NCBI RefSeq assembly: GCF_964340395.1
Contig: NC_135559.1
Coordinates: forward strand, 14,211,259-14,241,258
Length of the DNA stretch: 30,000 nucleotides
Direction: 5' to 3'
From: Glandiceps talaboti
Lineage: Eukaryota; Hemichordata; Enteropneusta; Spengelidae
In this document: positions 1-11,547 of the stretch, piece after piece
Numbering within the stretch: the first letter of the stretch is position 1
Layout: every line of letters starts with the position of its first letter
Notes under the pieces: model-generated
Databases searched by the model: none
What the model saw: only the letters and a program-made list of their open reading frames with translations
What the model was told of the DNA's origin: nothing
Made by a program: the position numbers and the translations under genes

Positions 1-382
1 GTTTTTTAACAGCTCAAATGTGTTCAAGTCATCAGTACTAGAAAGACGTTTAGTCCTTGAATTTCAAAAATCACATCGGGTGAAACCACCCCCACCCCCA
101 CCCCACCAACTTTTTCAATATTACGTCAACTTTTGAAATTAACTACGTACATTATATTCTTGTCGACCCAATCTTCCAAAATCTAGGAAGAGGAAATAAA
201 GTTATTTAATGATATCCCCTGTCACATTTGTTGATCTATATCAGAATGTACAGTTCTTTATACAAGAAAAGCAGATACCTGATATGTAAACTATGACACT
301 GACATTTCCCACAGAGAGGTGACAATGGGGGGTGAGCGAAATTATCAGGGAAGAATTTGGAAGCTAAGATGACAAACTATCC
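1..382. other. Non-coding DNA upstream of MMGT1
   Basis: No coding exon, RNA gene or repeat family is recognised here. The stretch has short C-runs (near 88-105) and ordinary AT-rich sequence. It ends at the GAT microsatellite. Confidence 0.5.
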
Positions 383-522
<140 letters not shown>

Positions 523-899
523 ATACAGATTACAACATCAACTACATACATTGGCAGAGTCAATGGAAATGTGCTTAATTAGAATAGAAATGCATATATC
601 CATGATATTATGCAAATATGTTATAGTGGATGAGAAGTTGAATTTTTCCCTTGGGTTTGGGAGGGGGTCGTAAACAACTTTGCAAAAGGGTACCAGAAAA
701 TCTATAAGAAGTTCAGTATTTTCTCATCACCCATCCCCTCCCAGCCGTAAACAATGATCGGTCTCCTTACGAGCGGCACACCACTTTTCAAAGTAATGTT
801 CAGTATCAGTATCTTTACACAGATCAACAAAAATGTCAACTGAATGGGGATGACATTGATCAATTTACGCGACACAGTAAATTTCGAAAGTGTACTCTT

Positions 900-956
900 T
901 TATGACTGTGAGGGCGGTCGACTCTATTCCGGTGAAAGAGACAATAACTCAAAATG
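900..956 (+). promoter_or_regulatory. Putative TATA-less promoter/5'UTR of MMGT1
   Basis: The 50 bp before the start codon are locally GC-richer than their surroundings. They contain an ETS-like TTCCGGT at about 928-934. The start codon itself sits in AAAATGGCG, which resembles the YY1 core AAnATGGCG that often marks TATA-less housekeeping promoters. No TATA box is seen. The transcription start is not determined. Confidence 0.35.
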
Positions 957-3506
957 GCGACGGTGTACCATGGGTTTGTCGTCTTTGGACTTTTAGCCTT
1001 AGCTCACGCAGCCTACTCTGCAGCTCAACGTGAGTATTTATGTTAAACTTAATATATAAACATGTCCATCGTTCATCGCTATGTTTTTCCCAAGTTGTGT
1101 TTTTATTTACTTATTTTCGTGAAAACGTGCTGTACACATTCAAGCATGACATTGACAAAATATATATTGTCATTCACTTAGTATTTTGTATGACATTGGC
1201 AAGGTACTTACATTTGTACGTAGGGTGAATTCATTGACTAATTCGTTGTTATTTGAGTGTACACACTGATATATTTAGATTCTTTACTATACTTAGTATA
1301 CAGTAGAACTAGACAGTATTCCAGGCTATATTGTAGAACAGGACAGTATAGATTCCAGGCTATACTGTAGAACAGGACAGCATGGATTCCAGGCTATACT
1401 GTAGAACAGGACAGTATAGATTCCAGGCTATACTGTAGAACAGGACAGTATGGATTCCAGGCTATACTGTAGAACAGGATAGTATAGATTCCAGGCTATA
1501 GTGTAGAACAGGACAGTATGGATTCCAGGCTATACTGTAGAACAGGACAGAATGGATTCCAGGCTATAATGTAGAACAGGATAGTATAGATTCCAGGCTA
1601 TACTGTAGAACAGGACCGTATAGATTCCAGGCTATACTGTAGAACAGGACAGTATAGATTCCAGGCTATACTGTAGAACAGGACAGTATGGATTCCAGGC
1701 TATACTGTAGAACAGGACCGTATAGATTCCAGGCTATACTGTAGAACAGGACAGTATAGATTCCAGGCTATACTGTAGAACAGGACCGTATAGATTCCAG
1801 GCTATACTGTAGAACAGGACAGTATAGATTCCAGGCTATACTGTAGAACAGGACCGTATAGATTCCAGGCTATACTGTAGAACAGGACAGTATAGATTCC
1901 AGGCTATACTGTAGAACAGGACAGTATGGATTCCAGGCTATACTGTAGAACAGGGCAGTATGGATTCCAGGCTATACTGTAGAACAGGATAGTATAGATT
2001 CCAGGCTATAGTGTAGAACAGGACAGTATGGATTCCAGGCTATACTGTAGAACAGAACAGTATGGATTCCTATGCTTTTCTTGTGCATTTTTAAATCCAA
2101 TTTATACCTTCAAATTACAGACAGAGCCTATCTGAGACTAACAGAACAAGAATTCACAAGTTTACCAGCTGATGTAAGTGATGTATAATTTCATTGTTAT
2201 CACTATCACCATTCATTGCAAGGAACACATATCTGAGAATGGGTCCTCAATGTAGCTCCCTTCCATACCCCCCCCCCCTACCCACGCCCTTAAACATGAT
2301 CCGGGTATTCAAGATTATCACCCCAAAATATGTGTGTGGTAACAGCTATGGCGACTATTACAGTTCTTCATTATACACAGAAAAGTATATTCTTTTACAT
2401 GACCCTGGAAAATTGTGATTTACAATTGTGTGTACTTTTGTTTTTCAGATCGTACTGCAGTGTTTAATAAGTTTACTCCTTACAACCTATGGTGTAGTCT
2501 ACATAGCTGGTAATTTTAATGAAATCAAGGCATCCGCTGATTTAGATAACAGGTAAAGTTTTGACCCTTGACCCTTGACCCTAGCTACATCAAGAACGCC
2601 AGCAGACATAGTTTCAACAAGCTAAGACAGATACAACTTAAAGTATGAAGTACTATACCATGCATGAGCCAAGTTGAACCAAAAATATGGAATATATACT
2701 CAGGTCATTCTACTTGTATGTCTTGACAACACACGACTATGTCACTGGTTCTACTGTGTTCGAAATATGAGTCAAAACATTCAAAATTGCCATTACTTTC
2801 CCCGATTTTTCTTTTATATTACTGGTGCTGGTATAATGATGTTATTCTCCAATATTTTTCTGCATTCAGTCGGAAAATATTCGTGACCTAAGGGGTTATC
2901 ACTAAGAGTCACTAGACGAGTAGTGATAAAGCCCCCTTAAGTCACTCATATTTTCCTTGGCTGAACGAAGAAAAATATTGGAGAATAACATCTAATTATA
3001 CCATTCTCAAGCCAAGTTATTGTCTTTGAACAGAAAATATGGATTATATACCCTGGTCGTTTGACATCATGACAACCTGTGTCTTCATCACTGATTTTGC
3101 AGTATTCAAAATATTCCAAATCGCCATTATTTTTCCCAATTTTTCATAAATTATGCTTTTTAGGGTATAATTATATTATTACCCAATATTTTACTTCATT
3201 CATCTGGAAAATACTTGTGACCTAAGGGGTTTGTCACTACGAGTCGCTAGACAAGTAGTGATAAAGACACAGTTAAGTCACAAGGCCCCTTAAGTCACTA
3301 GTATTTTCCTTTGCTGATCGAAGAAGAATATTGGAGAATAATAATTCTCCAATTTCTCATTCATTACTCCACAAAATCAATATCTATAGACAGAATCTCT
3401 GTAAAAAAAAAAGTTTCTTTTTTTCATCCACAGATCTTTTGAAACCGTGAGTAACAGGCCTGCATTTCATATGTTCATGCACAGAGGACGAGTCCTGAAT
3501 TCATAA
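954..3506 (+). CDS. MMGT1: ER membrane protein complex subunit 5 / membrane magnesium transporter 1 (4 coding exons)
   Basis: Coding exons are 954-1029, 2121-2173, 2449-2552 and 3434-3506. All introns are GT-AG and phases join cleanly to give 101 aa. Exon 1 encodes MATVYHGFVVFGLLALAHAA, matching the start of vertebrate MMGT1 (GLFALAHAAFSAAQ). Exon 2 gives YLRLTEQEFTSLPAD, and exon 3 IVLQCLISLLLTTYGVVYIA. Exon 4 has R-P-A-F-H-M-F-M-H-R-G-R-V-L and then a stop. Two hydrophobic segments (about residues 4-22 and 44-64) fit the two-helix EMC5 topology. EMC5 is a core subunit of the ER complex that inserts tail-anchored and multipass proteins; the family was also proposed to carry Mg2+. The human protein is about 131 aa, so this one lacks the low-complexity C-terminal tail after HRGRVL. 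That could be real or could mean a missed alternative last exon. The start is the first ATG and aligns with the family start. Confidence 0.93.
1318..2070. repeat. 34-bp minisatellite in MMGT1 intron 1 (about 22 copies)
   Basis: Head-to-tail 34-bp units begin ATTCCAGGCTATACTGTAGA and continue ACAGGACAGTATGG. About 22 units run without spacers. Variants at a few positions (GACAG/GACCG/GATAG; TATAG/TATGG; CTATACTG/CTATAGTG) recur in order, giving a higher-order structure. It fills most of the 1.1-kb intron between exons 1 and 2. Confidence 0.97.
2667..3353. repeat. Two tandem copies of a palindromic MITE-like element in MMGT1 intron 3
   Basis: Copy A (about 2667-3009) and copy B (about 3010-3353) share the order AGCCAAGTT, AAATATGG, GCCATTA, then a palindromic core. 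In copy A the core arms are GATGTTATTCTCCAATATTT (from 2838) and its near-perfect reverse complement ending at 2992. Inner arms GTGACCTAAGGGG and CCCCCTTAAGTCAC follow, then TTATCACTA (2896-2904) with TAGTGATAA (2921-2929). Copy B has the same arms at 3176-3197 and 3320-3343, more diverged. No transposase is present, so this is probably a non-autonomous element duplicated in tandem. Confidence 0.8.
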
Positions 3507-3866
3507 CACCATTCTGAGCAGGCTTTGCCTTAGAGAGGCCATTTTGTGACAACAGTAAAACCTAGAACCTAGCCCATCAAGTACATAAAGACCACTGTGA
3601 TTGGACAAAGGGAACTTAAACTGCCTATGCTAGCCAATCAGAACACTGCTATCAACAGATTGGCTGCAAAATTTGACTTCCCTGATGAGTAAAAACTTTC
3701 TAAAGTGACTTTATAGTAAAGTACTACCATTGAAAAATAATGTAAAATATTGATAAACTAATTAAATTTTGATTTTTGAAACTGAAAACATTATGCATTA
3801 TTAAATTAAAACTTTTTTGTTTGATTTGTAAAATTATCAGTATGAAATGGAAATACAACAAAATTA

Positions 3867-3872
3867 AATAAA
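3867..3872 (+). terminator. Candidate polyadenylation signal AATAAA for MMGT1
   Basis: A canonical AATAAA lies about 360 bp after the MMGT1 stop codon, with T/GT-rich sequence just downstream (TTTTGTTTTATTGG), as expected of an animal poly(A) site. The call rests on position only. Confidence 0.4.
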
Positions 3873-3923
3873 AGTTTTGTTTTATTGGTAAGATGGTTTA
3901 ATTGAGTTTTGGTATGATAGTGT

Positions 3924-4275
3924 GTGTGGTTTTTGTGTGTATTTGTATGTATGTATGTATGTATGTATGTATATATGTATGAATGTATGTTTGTATATAT
4001 GTATGTATGTATGTGTGTGTGTATGTATGTATGTATGTATGTGTGTATGTATGTATGTATGTATGTATGTATGTATGTATGTATGCGTGTGTGTGTGTAT
4101 GTATGTATGTGTGTGTATGTATGTATGTGTGTGTGTGTATGTATGTATGTATGTATGTATGTATGTATGTGTGTGTGTATGTATGTATGTATGTGTGTGT
4201 ATGTATGTATGTATGTATGTATGTATGTGTGTGTGTGTATGTATGTATGTATGTATGTATGTATGTATGTATGTA

Positions 4276-4306
<31 letters not shown>

Positions 4307-4399
4307 ATGTATGTATGTGTATGTATGTATGTATGTATGTATGTATGTATGTATGTATGTATGTATGTATGTATGTATGTATGTATGTATGTATGTATC
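3924..4399. repeat. (GTAT)n/(GT)n compound microsatellite
   Basis: About 475 bp of GTAT (TATG) tetranucleotide is interrupted by short GTGTGT runs and single variants. Long apparent ORFs of alternating M/Y/V/C or H/T/I residues in all frames are repeat artefacts, not proteins. It ends directly at the retrotransposon remnant. Confidence 0.97.
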
Positions 4400-4834
4400 A
4401 CAAACAGTAATCCTGGCAAGGAGACATTCAAAGACACTTTTAAAACATGAAATGTTTGATGCCCATATGAGAACTTTCGAACATCAGCATAAACTACCAG
4501 ACATTACTATCATCGTTAAACAGAACAAACATGCAAATTAGTTGAAGTGTCCGTACCCGTTGATGCACATATTCCATTGTGTTTTCAGAAGAAGTTCGAC
4601 AAATATTTTCCACTCTCACTAGAAATAAACACCACAGGCTTTTGTTCAGAAATAATAGTTATTGTCATTGGAAGTCTCGGAAATGTACATCATAAAGTCA
4701 CAAGTGGTTTGATCAAAGCTGGTTTAAATAGAAGGAATACCAAATCCATCACCAAATATTGTAGTGTAAGCTCAATAATAGGTTCTTACAAAATTTGGAG
4801 ATTGAGATGTAGGTACTATAACAACCAGATATGA
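4400..4834 (+). pseudogene. Decayed 3' end of a non-LTR retrotransposon ORF2 (reverse transcriptase C-terminal tail)
   Basis: Two overlapping + frames are joined by one frameshift near 4535. The first ends ...LPDITIIVKQNK. The second reads LVEVSVPVDAHIPLCF, then KKFDKYFPLSLEIN, then IIVIVIGSLGNVHHK, and stops at 4834. The order PDI[TV]I..., E[VI]S[VI]P.D, K..KY..L..EI, [VI]IG.LG, then helices is typical of the region after the reverse transcriptase domain in many invertebrate LINE-type ORF2 proteins. The polymerase domain itself is absent, so this is a 5'-truncated copy. Microsatellites flank it on both sides, as often seen at LINE insertion ends. It is a fossil without coding capacity. Clade assignment is not possible by eye. 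Confidence 0.65.
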
Positions 4835-4995
4835 CGTGAACGTTTGTCATAGGTGACCAAGAGAAACTCGTTCCTAAATTAGGTCACTATGATTTCCTGC
4901 AAGGTATTGTGTGTGTGTATTCTGTAAAGGAATTATGTAAATACTTTACCTGTACATGCTATTTTCATGTAAGTTGGAAATAAAAGAATTTGATA

Positions 4996-5044
<49 letters not shown>

Positions 5045-5170
5045 ACCGGGTATGTGTGAATGTATATATGTGAGTGAATGTATGTATGTATGTGTGTGTG
5101 TGTATGTATGTATGTATGTATGTATGTATGTATGTATGTATGTATGTATGTATGTATGTGTTTATGTATG

Positions 5171-5204
<34 letters not shown>

Positions 5205-5490
5205 TGTATGTATGTATGTATGTATGTATGTATGTGTGTGTGTGTGTGTGTCACTGTGTGTATGTAGGTGTATACTATGTTTTTATGTATGTATGTATGT
5301 GTATGTTTACATGTATGTGTATGTGTGTGTATGTATGTATGTATGTATGTATGTATGTATGTATGTATGTATGTATGTGTGTGTGTATGTATGTATGTAT
5401 GTATGTATGTGTATGTGTTCATGTATGTATGTATGTATGTGTATGTGTTTATATATATATATGTGTATGTATGTATGTATGTATGTGTAA
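4996..5490. repeat. Second (GT)n/(GTAT)n compound microsatellite
   Basis: It starts as a pure GT run and becomes mostly GTAT with GT patches, a few ATATAT tracts and point variants. It lies about 160 bp beyond the retrotransposon remnant. All ORFs across it are artefacts. Confidence 0.97.
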
Positions 5491-6419
5491 GTGTGTGTCA
5501 ATATGTGAATGACTTCCTCAAAGTCAACTGAGTTGATTGTTGTGGTATTTGATGAGATGCTCTGTACAGTGTTTAGATGAAAAAGATTACTTTAATTTCA
5601 CCATAATTTGGACCAACAGAAAGAGTTTTTGTCAAAAGACCATCTATTTAATAGTACCAATTAGTTTGAACTACAAAACTTCAAGTTGTATTTGATTCTT
5701 CTCAACTTGGTGGTGTCGGCAAGTTCTCTCTAAAATAGAACCAAAAATAAAAGAAATGTGAGAAGCTGAAGTACTGTATGTGTATTATTGAGAACACAAA
5801 ACCATGAAAACATTCTAAAAAAAGATCACATTACAATTGACAAACTGAGGAACAAAATCGTAATTCCAAATTTCATAAGCATTCTCAACTGTAGCCAGGT
5901 CATTGCAGGGTCACTGGAATGATGAATCACTGTATGTAGTACAACCATAAGGATATACATATATACATGTCCTTTAATCACGTGACACTGAAGCTATATC
6001 ATTCAACGTTTGCTAACAGACGATATTACAGGTAATAACCGCATACACTGATAGAGGCCTACGTAGACCGAACTATGAATGTTTATCGAAGAAAATCGCC
6101 AGGTCAATATTTATATTCGCACATCAAGACTTAGAAACTGACAAACTTCATCTGTTCAAAATGTCGACTGTCAAAAGCTCTCCTAGTGTCATCGCCCTGC
6201 CCTTAGACCACTTAGTGGTCTTCAAGTTTTAGTGATCTGAGCCCTGCCTCAGTTCGAACTCTAATTATGATAAGTCCTAACTGAAAAGGCTCACTATAAA
6301 CTGACTGTTATTGTTGTCGCTGCCTTTATCAATAAAAGGTGAGTAGATTTTAAATATTCAACAACCTAAATAAATTTAGTTTTTAGATTTTAAAATACAC
6401 ACTTGTAACATGTAAAAAG
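5491..6419. other. Intergenic stretch with no recognised feature
   Basis: I see no coding exon, RNA gene or repeat family. One short hairpin (AGACCAC TTA GTGGTCT, about 6205-6221) is present but has no evident role. Confidence 0.5.
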
Positions 6420-6467
6420 AAACTTTGTGTGATTCCGATAACGCCAACTTTCAAAATAGGGTGGGTG

Positions 6468-8342
6468 TATGGGAAGCCGTTCAGGCCAAAAGTATTTTTT
6501 TATTTTTGCTATAGTATTTTATATTTTTCGTACTTACAAACTAATTTTAACAGTTTATGTACTTTTATTCCATGTTCACATTATTTTAATTGAAATAAGT
6601 TTGCATTTATTTGAGAATATTGTTTTATTTTTCGTCAAACCAGAATTATTTTAAGGATTATATATAATTGAAAGTCAAAATATATTTTTTGTTAAAGTTT
6701 TTTATTTTATTTTTTGATTTAAAAAAAAAAAATTTCAACTTTTTTTTTTTTTTCTTCCCAACTTTTTTTTTTTTGGCCGAGTCTGATGACCAGCGCCTGT
6801 CACGAGTACGTCGTGCTCGTGACAGACATGTCCTTCGACATCCATTACGACGTGTTTCGGCGTCAAATACACCTTCTCATTACCTTCGAAATTGGTCGCT
6901 CAAACATTATATTAGATCTCAAAACTGTTAATTTACGTGTGATAGTATCTGTTTTTTCCAACAACCGCGACTTCAGCCGCGTACATACATGTGTACACCG
7001 TCACGTTAAGGTTATGACCGCATGTATGATGTATTACATGATGTAGTACGTAGGACACGATCCATGTGCAAAGGGTAATGATATGGTAGTTAATCTAAAA
7101 CAACTAAAGTTTGTTGCATCAATAACAATTACATTCATTATTGTGAAACTGACCAGAATTGAAATAAGATGGTACACTATAATGTGAGCGTGAGCAAAAC
7201 AGCTTTAGGAACAAAAACGCGAGGAAAACGAACGCGTATTTCCAATGGGTCAGTCAGGTACTACTTCTTGTGCGAGTGCACATGTTGACGTCGACCTGCT
7301 GTATCATATCAACCTAAACCAGCTTTTATCGCCTTGTTATCATCATCATCGTCGTCGTCGTCGTTGTTGTTATTGTTGTTGTTGTTGTTGTTGTAAAGAT
7401 TCAGTTTACTTCATCGTACATTGTAGTATACATTCTCTCTGAGTACACATGCATATAATCATGAAAAGTTGAGAACAACACGTCTACTAGACTGTCGACA
7501 GTCGCTCGCGCCTTTTTTTCCTACGTTTTATCTAAACTCCGGTCCGGCGCAACACTAGTATAATTGCAAATTGATTTCGAGGGCCGAATTGCTCGATCAC
7601 TCGGGCCTTCGGCCCTCGATATCAGTTTGCGATTAGACTAGTGTTGCGCCGGATCGGAGTTTAGATAAAACGTAGGGGGAAAAAGGCGCGAGCGAGCGAC
7701 TGTCGACAGTCTACACGTCTACGTATGTAATACAGCAGCAGGTCGACGTCAACATGTGCGCTCGTACTAGAAGTACCTGACTGACCGTTTGGAAATACCT
7801 TTACCCGTTGCACATGGATCGTACGCGGCTGAAGTCGCGGTTGTGGAAAAAACAGATATTATCACACGTAAATTAAGAGTTTTGAGATCTGATATAATGT
7901 TTGAGCGATCAATTTCGAAGGTAATAAGAACGTGTACGTAATGCCATGGATGTCAAAGGTCACGCCTCGTACTCGTGACAGGCGCCGGGTACAAGCACGA
8001 CGTGTTCTGCACCGGCGCCTGTCAGCAGACTCGGCCAAAAAAAAAAAAGTTGAGAGAAAAAAAAAAAAAGTTGAAATTTTTTTTTTTAAATTAAAAGAAT
8101 AAAATAAAATAACTTTAACAAAAAATATATTTTGACTTTCAATTATATATAATCCTTTAAAAAATTCTGGTTTGACGAAATATAAAACAACATTCTCAAA
8201 TAAATGAAAACTTATTTCAATTAAAATAATGTAACCATGGAATAAAAGTACATAAACGGTTAAAATTAGTTTGTAAGTACGAAAAATATAAAATACTATA
8301 GCAAAAATAAAAAAATACTTTTGGCCTGAACGGCTTCCCATA
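6468..8342. mobile_element. Giant fold-back element (long inverted repeat)
   Basis: The left arm 6468-7588 and right arm 7608-8342 are reverse complements over about 700 bp. The outer ends are TATGGGAAGCCGTTCAGGCC and its complement. The centre is GGGCCGAA, a 19-nt loop, then TTCGGCCC. Matching landmarks run inward: CCGCGACTTCAGCCGCGTAC, ACATGTTGACGTCGACC, GACTGTCGACAGTCGCTCGC, and ACGTTTTATCTAAACTCCGG. The left arm carries extra blocks of roughly 60, 165 and 170 bp (near 6990-7050, 7076-7238, 7305-7475), the last including a trinucleotide repeat. The similar AT-rich ORFs read from both arms (6469-6654 + and 7862-8341 -) are two views of one sequence and do not look like protein. Confidence 0.9.
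7338..7395. repeat. Compound trinucleotide repeat (CAT)n(CGT)n(TGT)n
   Basis: Runs of ATC, GTC and GTT/TTG triplets follow one another inside the extra block of the left fold-back arm. The right arm lacks it, so it arose or was inserted after arm duplication. Confidence 0.85.
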
Positions 8343-8511
8343 TTCCCATAGCAATGACGTCTTCAAATCTCACTATTTCTAGCGCAACTTTGCAATTTTT
8401 TTTTTTTTTTTTTTTTTTTTATAGATTTTTCGATACTTTTTTTTTCGAATTACGTAAACATATTTAGCAAGGCAAACTAGGTTGGGTCAGGTTGCCAGAA
8501 CCAAACAATTT

Positions 8512-9260
8512 GGGGTGGGGCCTTACGCTCACGTGACAGTCGACGCTACGTACATAGTTACTTTCTGTCTGGAGTCAATATGTGTGTATATACTTTACAA
8601 TCTTCATATAAACACCTGTTGCTCGATCATTCAAAAGTGTTACTTTTCTCTATACTTAATTATTAAAATCATGTATTACGCTCGGTGAGGCCCAGTCGTG
8701 TAACGATGACATTTCATCGCATATTCCTTGACCACATTTACCGGTGGCATGCCGTCTCTGAGACTCACAAATTATCTTTTGCTATTTTCATGCTTACGTT
8801 TCGTCTATATTATCTATACTCCCGGTCTATACTATAGTAGAACGAAAATAACACTACATATTACTGTGATTATCTAACAATACACTGGTATCGAATCATT
8901 GAAAGCTTTACACCACCACGGTGTTTTTCCTTATTGACTAGCCAATATGAATGAAGGCAGTGCAGTGCTCATGCTCTTCGAATTCCATTGGGTCATGAGT
9001 TGTGTGCCAGATTATGATCACGCCCCCTTGCGGTCAGACGATACCCTATTGACATACGCTTTGTCGCCACACTTATATGTATTTACACCACTGATAACAT
9101 TTTTTTGAAATTGTGATTTCGAAAGGTCACGTAAATTATTCTAAATATAGCTGATAAGCTCAGATTTACATCTATAATATTGATATCAACTGTGTAGAGG
9201 GCACGTGGTGCTATTTTTGCCACTCGGTACGATTCTGAACACCCCCGGTCTGAGCAGTGG
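8512..9260. other. Intergenic stretch with no recognised gene
   Basis: Nothing coding or repetitive is recognised. The minus-strand frame at 9083-9295 has no family resemblance. The 3' part leads into the TATA box at 9261. Confidence 0.45.
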
Positions 9261-9417
9261 TATATAAAGCGATCCATGAGTGATCGGGTCACCATAAACG
9301 TGCGAGTCTCGTGACTTTTGTCTTCATTTATTTGTCTTTTTCTGTTTTCATACCGCAGTCCATTTACTCTGTAACGGCAAAAGAGAGGTGCGTTCTTACA
9401 GCTGCTTCTCCTAGCAA
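9261..9417 (+). promoter_or_regulatory. Candidate TATA promoter and non-coding first exon
   Basis: TATATAAAG at 9261-9269 is a good TATA box. About 30 bp later a likely first exon runs to 9417, ending AGCAA before a near-ideal splice donor GTAAGTAT at 9418. No clear coding frame exists in it. The next good acceptor feeding an obvious exon on this strand is TTCTTTTCAG at 13588, directly before the sulfotransferase coding exon. I infer a 5'UTR exon of that gene separated by a 4.2-kb intron. RNA evidence is lacking. Confidence 0.4.
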
Positions 9418-9856
9418 GTAAGTATATGATTGTAAGCTTGAAATGTTTTCATACTCGTGTCATTAATTCGATCTTCAAGTTCTAATAGATTTTGATTTCC
9501 GTTGTATCCGCTAACTTTGATGATTAATGACAACGAACTTTGCAAGCTGACCTTTTTTTTAAAAAAATAGGGCAAAACGATCTGGACTGTTGCATTTCAA
9601 ATAGTTTCATAATTAATTGTTCGCGAACACAATTTACAAACACAGGGAGATCTAACTGAGTACATACAAGATTCTCTGAACCGCGAAAATTCAATCCTTT
9701 GATTCTAACATTGATAATTCGGAACTCAATAATGTAAACTTCTGTCTGATATTTCGAACACGGTTAGCTTTTTCTTATTCTAAATCTCACATCACAAATC
9801 GTGACAGTTCATGCATGTTAATTCTGATTCTTCGAATATCATTCATTCATTGACCC

Positions 9857-9922
<66 letters not shown>

Positions 9923-10022
9923 GCGTTCATTCATTGTTCATTCATTCATTCATTCATTCATTCATTCATTCATTCATTCATTCATTCATTCATTCATTCA
10001 TTCATTCATTCATTCATTCATT
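9857..10022. repeat. (ATTG)n followed by (TTCA)n microsatellites
   Basis: About 16 ATTG units (9857-9920) are followed after a few bases by about 22 units of TTCA/ATTC (about 9926-10022). Both tracts are almost perfect. Confidence 0.96.
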
Positions 10023-10592
10023 AGTGCCTGCAGGTATGCATATTTGACGAATATCAAATAAGGTATAGCCATTTATCACGATAGAGAGACAGTGGTCTAG
10101 CACAGATCCTGGAGTGACAATTATATAAGGGTCGCACTGGAGAAAATCGTCTATGAGTACTATATATATCCTTCAGGGAAATACCGCTTCCCGTGGATGT
10201 CTACATTTTTATCTTTTGCTTTTGGTTTGTACGAACTGTACTTCTTATTACACTACTGTTCTTCTCCAATCCAGGTCAACTTGTCACCAATCCCATGTAG
10301 TATATGATCTTATCACCCTACCATACGGTGCGTGATCGAGCAAAGAAGTAAAGTACTTTGACAACATTGGTACTCGGTGATATTCAGACTTTGACAAATC
10401 AAAGTAAAACAACTTCTGTTAACTTTAATTAAAACGAAGTTGATGAATACATCGTTCTTATACATATTCTGGTATCTTACTTGTATTTATCCCCAAATTA
10501 TTTGCGATTTTGTGTCAAATTTTGGGGCAAAATGCAAATGAGGTCCACGAGAAAACCTGCTAGCGAAGAACCACAGCAAAGGCAGTCGCATG
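10023..10592. other. Non-coding stretch, nothing recognised
   Basis: It lies within the putative 5' intron of the sulfotransferase gene. Short frames here show no family resemblance. Confidence 0.45.
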
Positions 10593-11026
<434 letters not shown>

Positions 11027-11547
11027 AAAATAGATCACACATCGTTGATAAGAACTATTAAATGAACATGGGAGCTGAATTTGGTGACGTTTCAGTTGTC
11101 TATTTTTAGAGTTGTTTTTCAAATGTATCAAACACGATAACTTTCAAATAAAAGAAAAGTTCATGGAATAACATGTAACATTCAAATATCTTGATGTCTA
11201 GTTTCTTATATTTGGAATGGACAGTAATGACGTCATGATTGACACATGCAAGGAGATTTCCAACAGTGAATGGAGAAATGTCTCCGGTGTGAGAATAATT
11301 TTATATTCCTAGAATGTTCTTCTATGCACAACTATGTTTTGATAAGCAAAAATTCAACCTATAAATAGAAAAGACCCAACTGGAATTTTCAAGGTTTTGA
11401 GAAACTCAAAGGTAGCTCACAATATGTTGCTATTTTTATTTTTATTTTTAAAACAAGATAAAAAGATAAACTTAATAACTTTAGTTGTTTTTAAAAGATA
11501 AAAGGGGGACGAAATCTTGGAGAAAACAACTAAAAATACCCCCCCCC
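11027..11547. other. Non-coding AT-rich stretch, nothing recognised
   Basis: AT-rich sequence without a plausible exon or repeat; it ends in a C9 run at about 11540. Confidence 0.45.

Larger units (their letters stand above)
6420..8511 (-). mobile_element. Composite transposon: short TIR element interrupted by a giant fold-back
   Basis: The left end (TTTGTGTGATTCCGATAACG, from about 6424) and about 150 bp at the right end match the ends and flanking interior of the shorter elements at 18481-18833 and 28685-28993. At right, ATCTCACTATTTCTAGCG (about 8365) is followed by TTACGTAAA, AACTAGGTTGGGTCAGGTT and AGAACCAAACAATTT ending at 8511. Orientation is that of the 28685 copy. The middle of the short element is replaced by the fold-back at 6468-8342. 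No transposase ORF is present. Relationship to a named superfamily is not established. Confidence 0.7.

Noticed and set aside
1318-2070. CRISPR-like regular repeat array
   Set aside because: Units are directly contiguous with no unique spacers, and the setting is a eukaryotic intron.
3898-5531. Many long ORFs of M/Y/V/C and H/T/I residues
   Set aside because: GTAT and GT microsatellites lack stops in most frames on both strands; no real protein composition.
6469-8341. Matching ORFs starting MGSRSGQKYFFIF on opposite strands
   Set aside because: They are the two arms of the fold-back; the composition is AT-rich homopolymer-driven, the two copies diverge with shifts, and no domain is recognisable.
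9083-9295. 70-codon minus-strand ORF
   Set aside because: No family resemblance; it overlaps the TATA box and the predicted + strand start.
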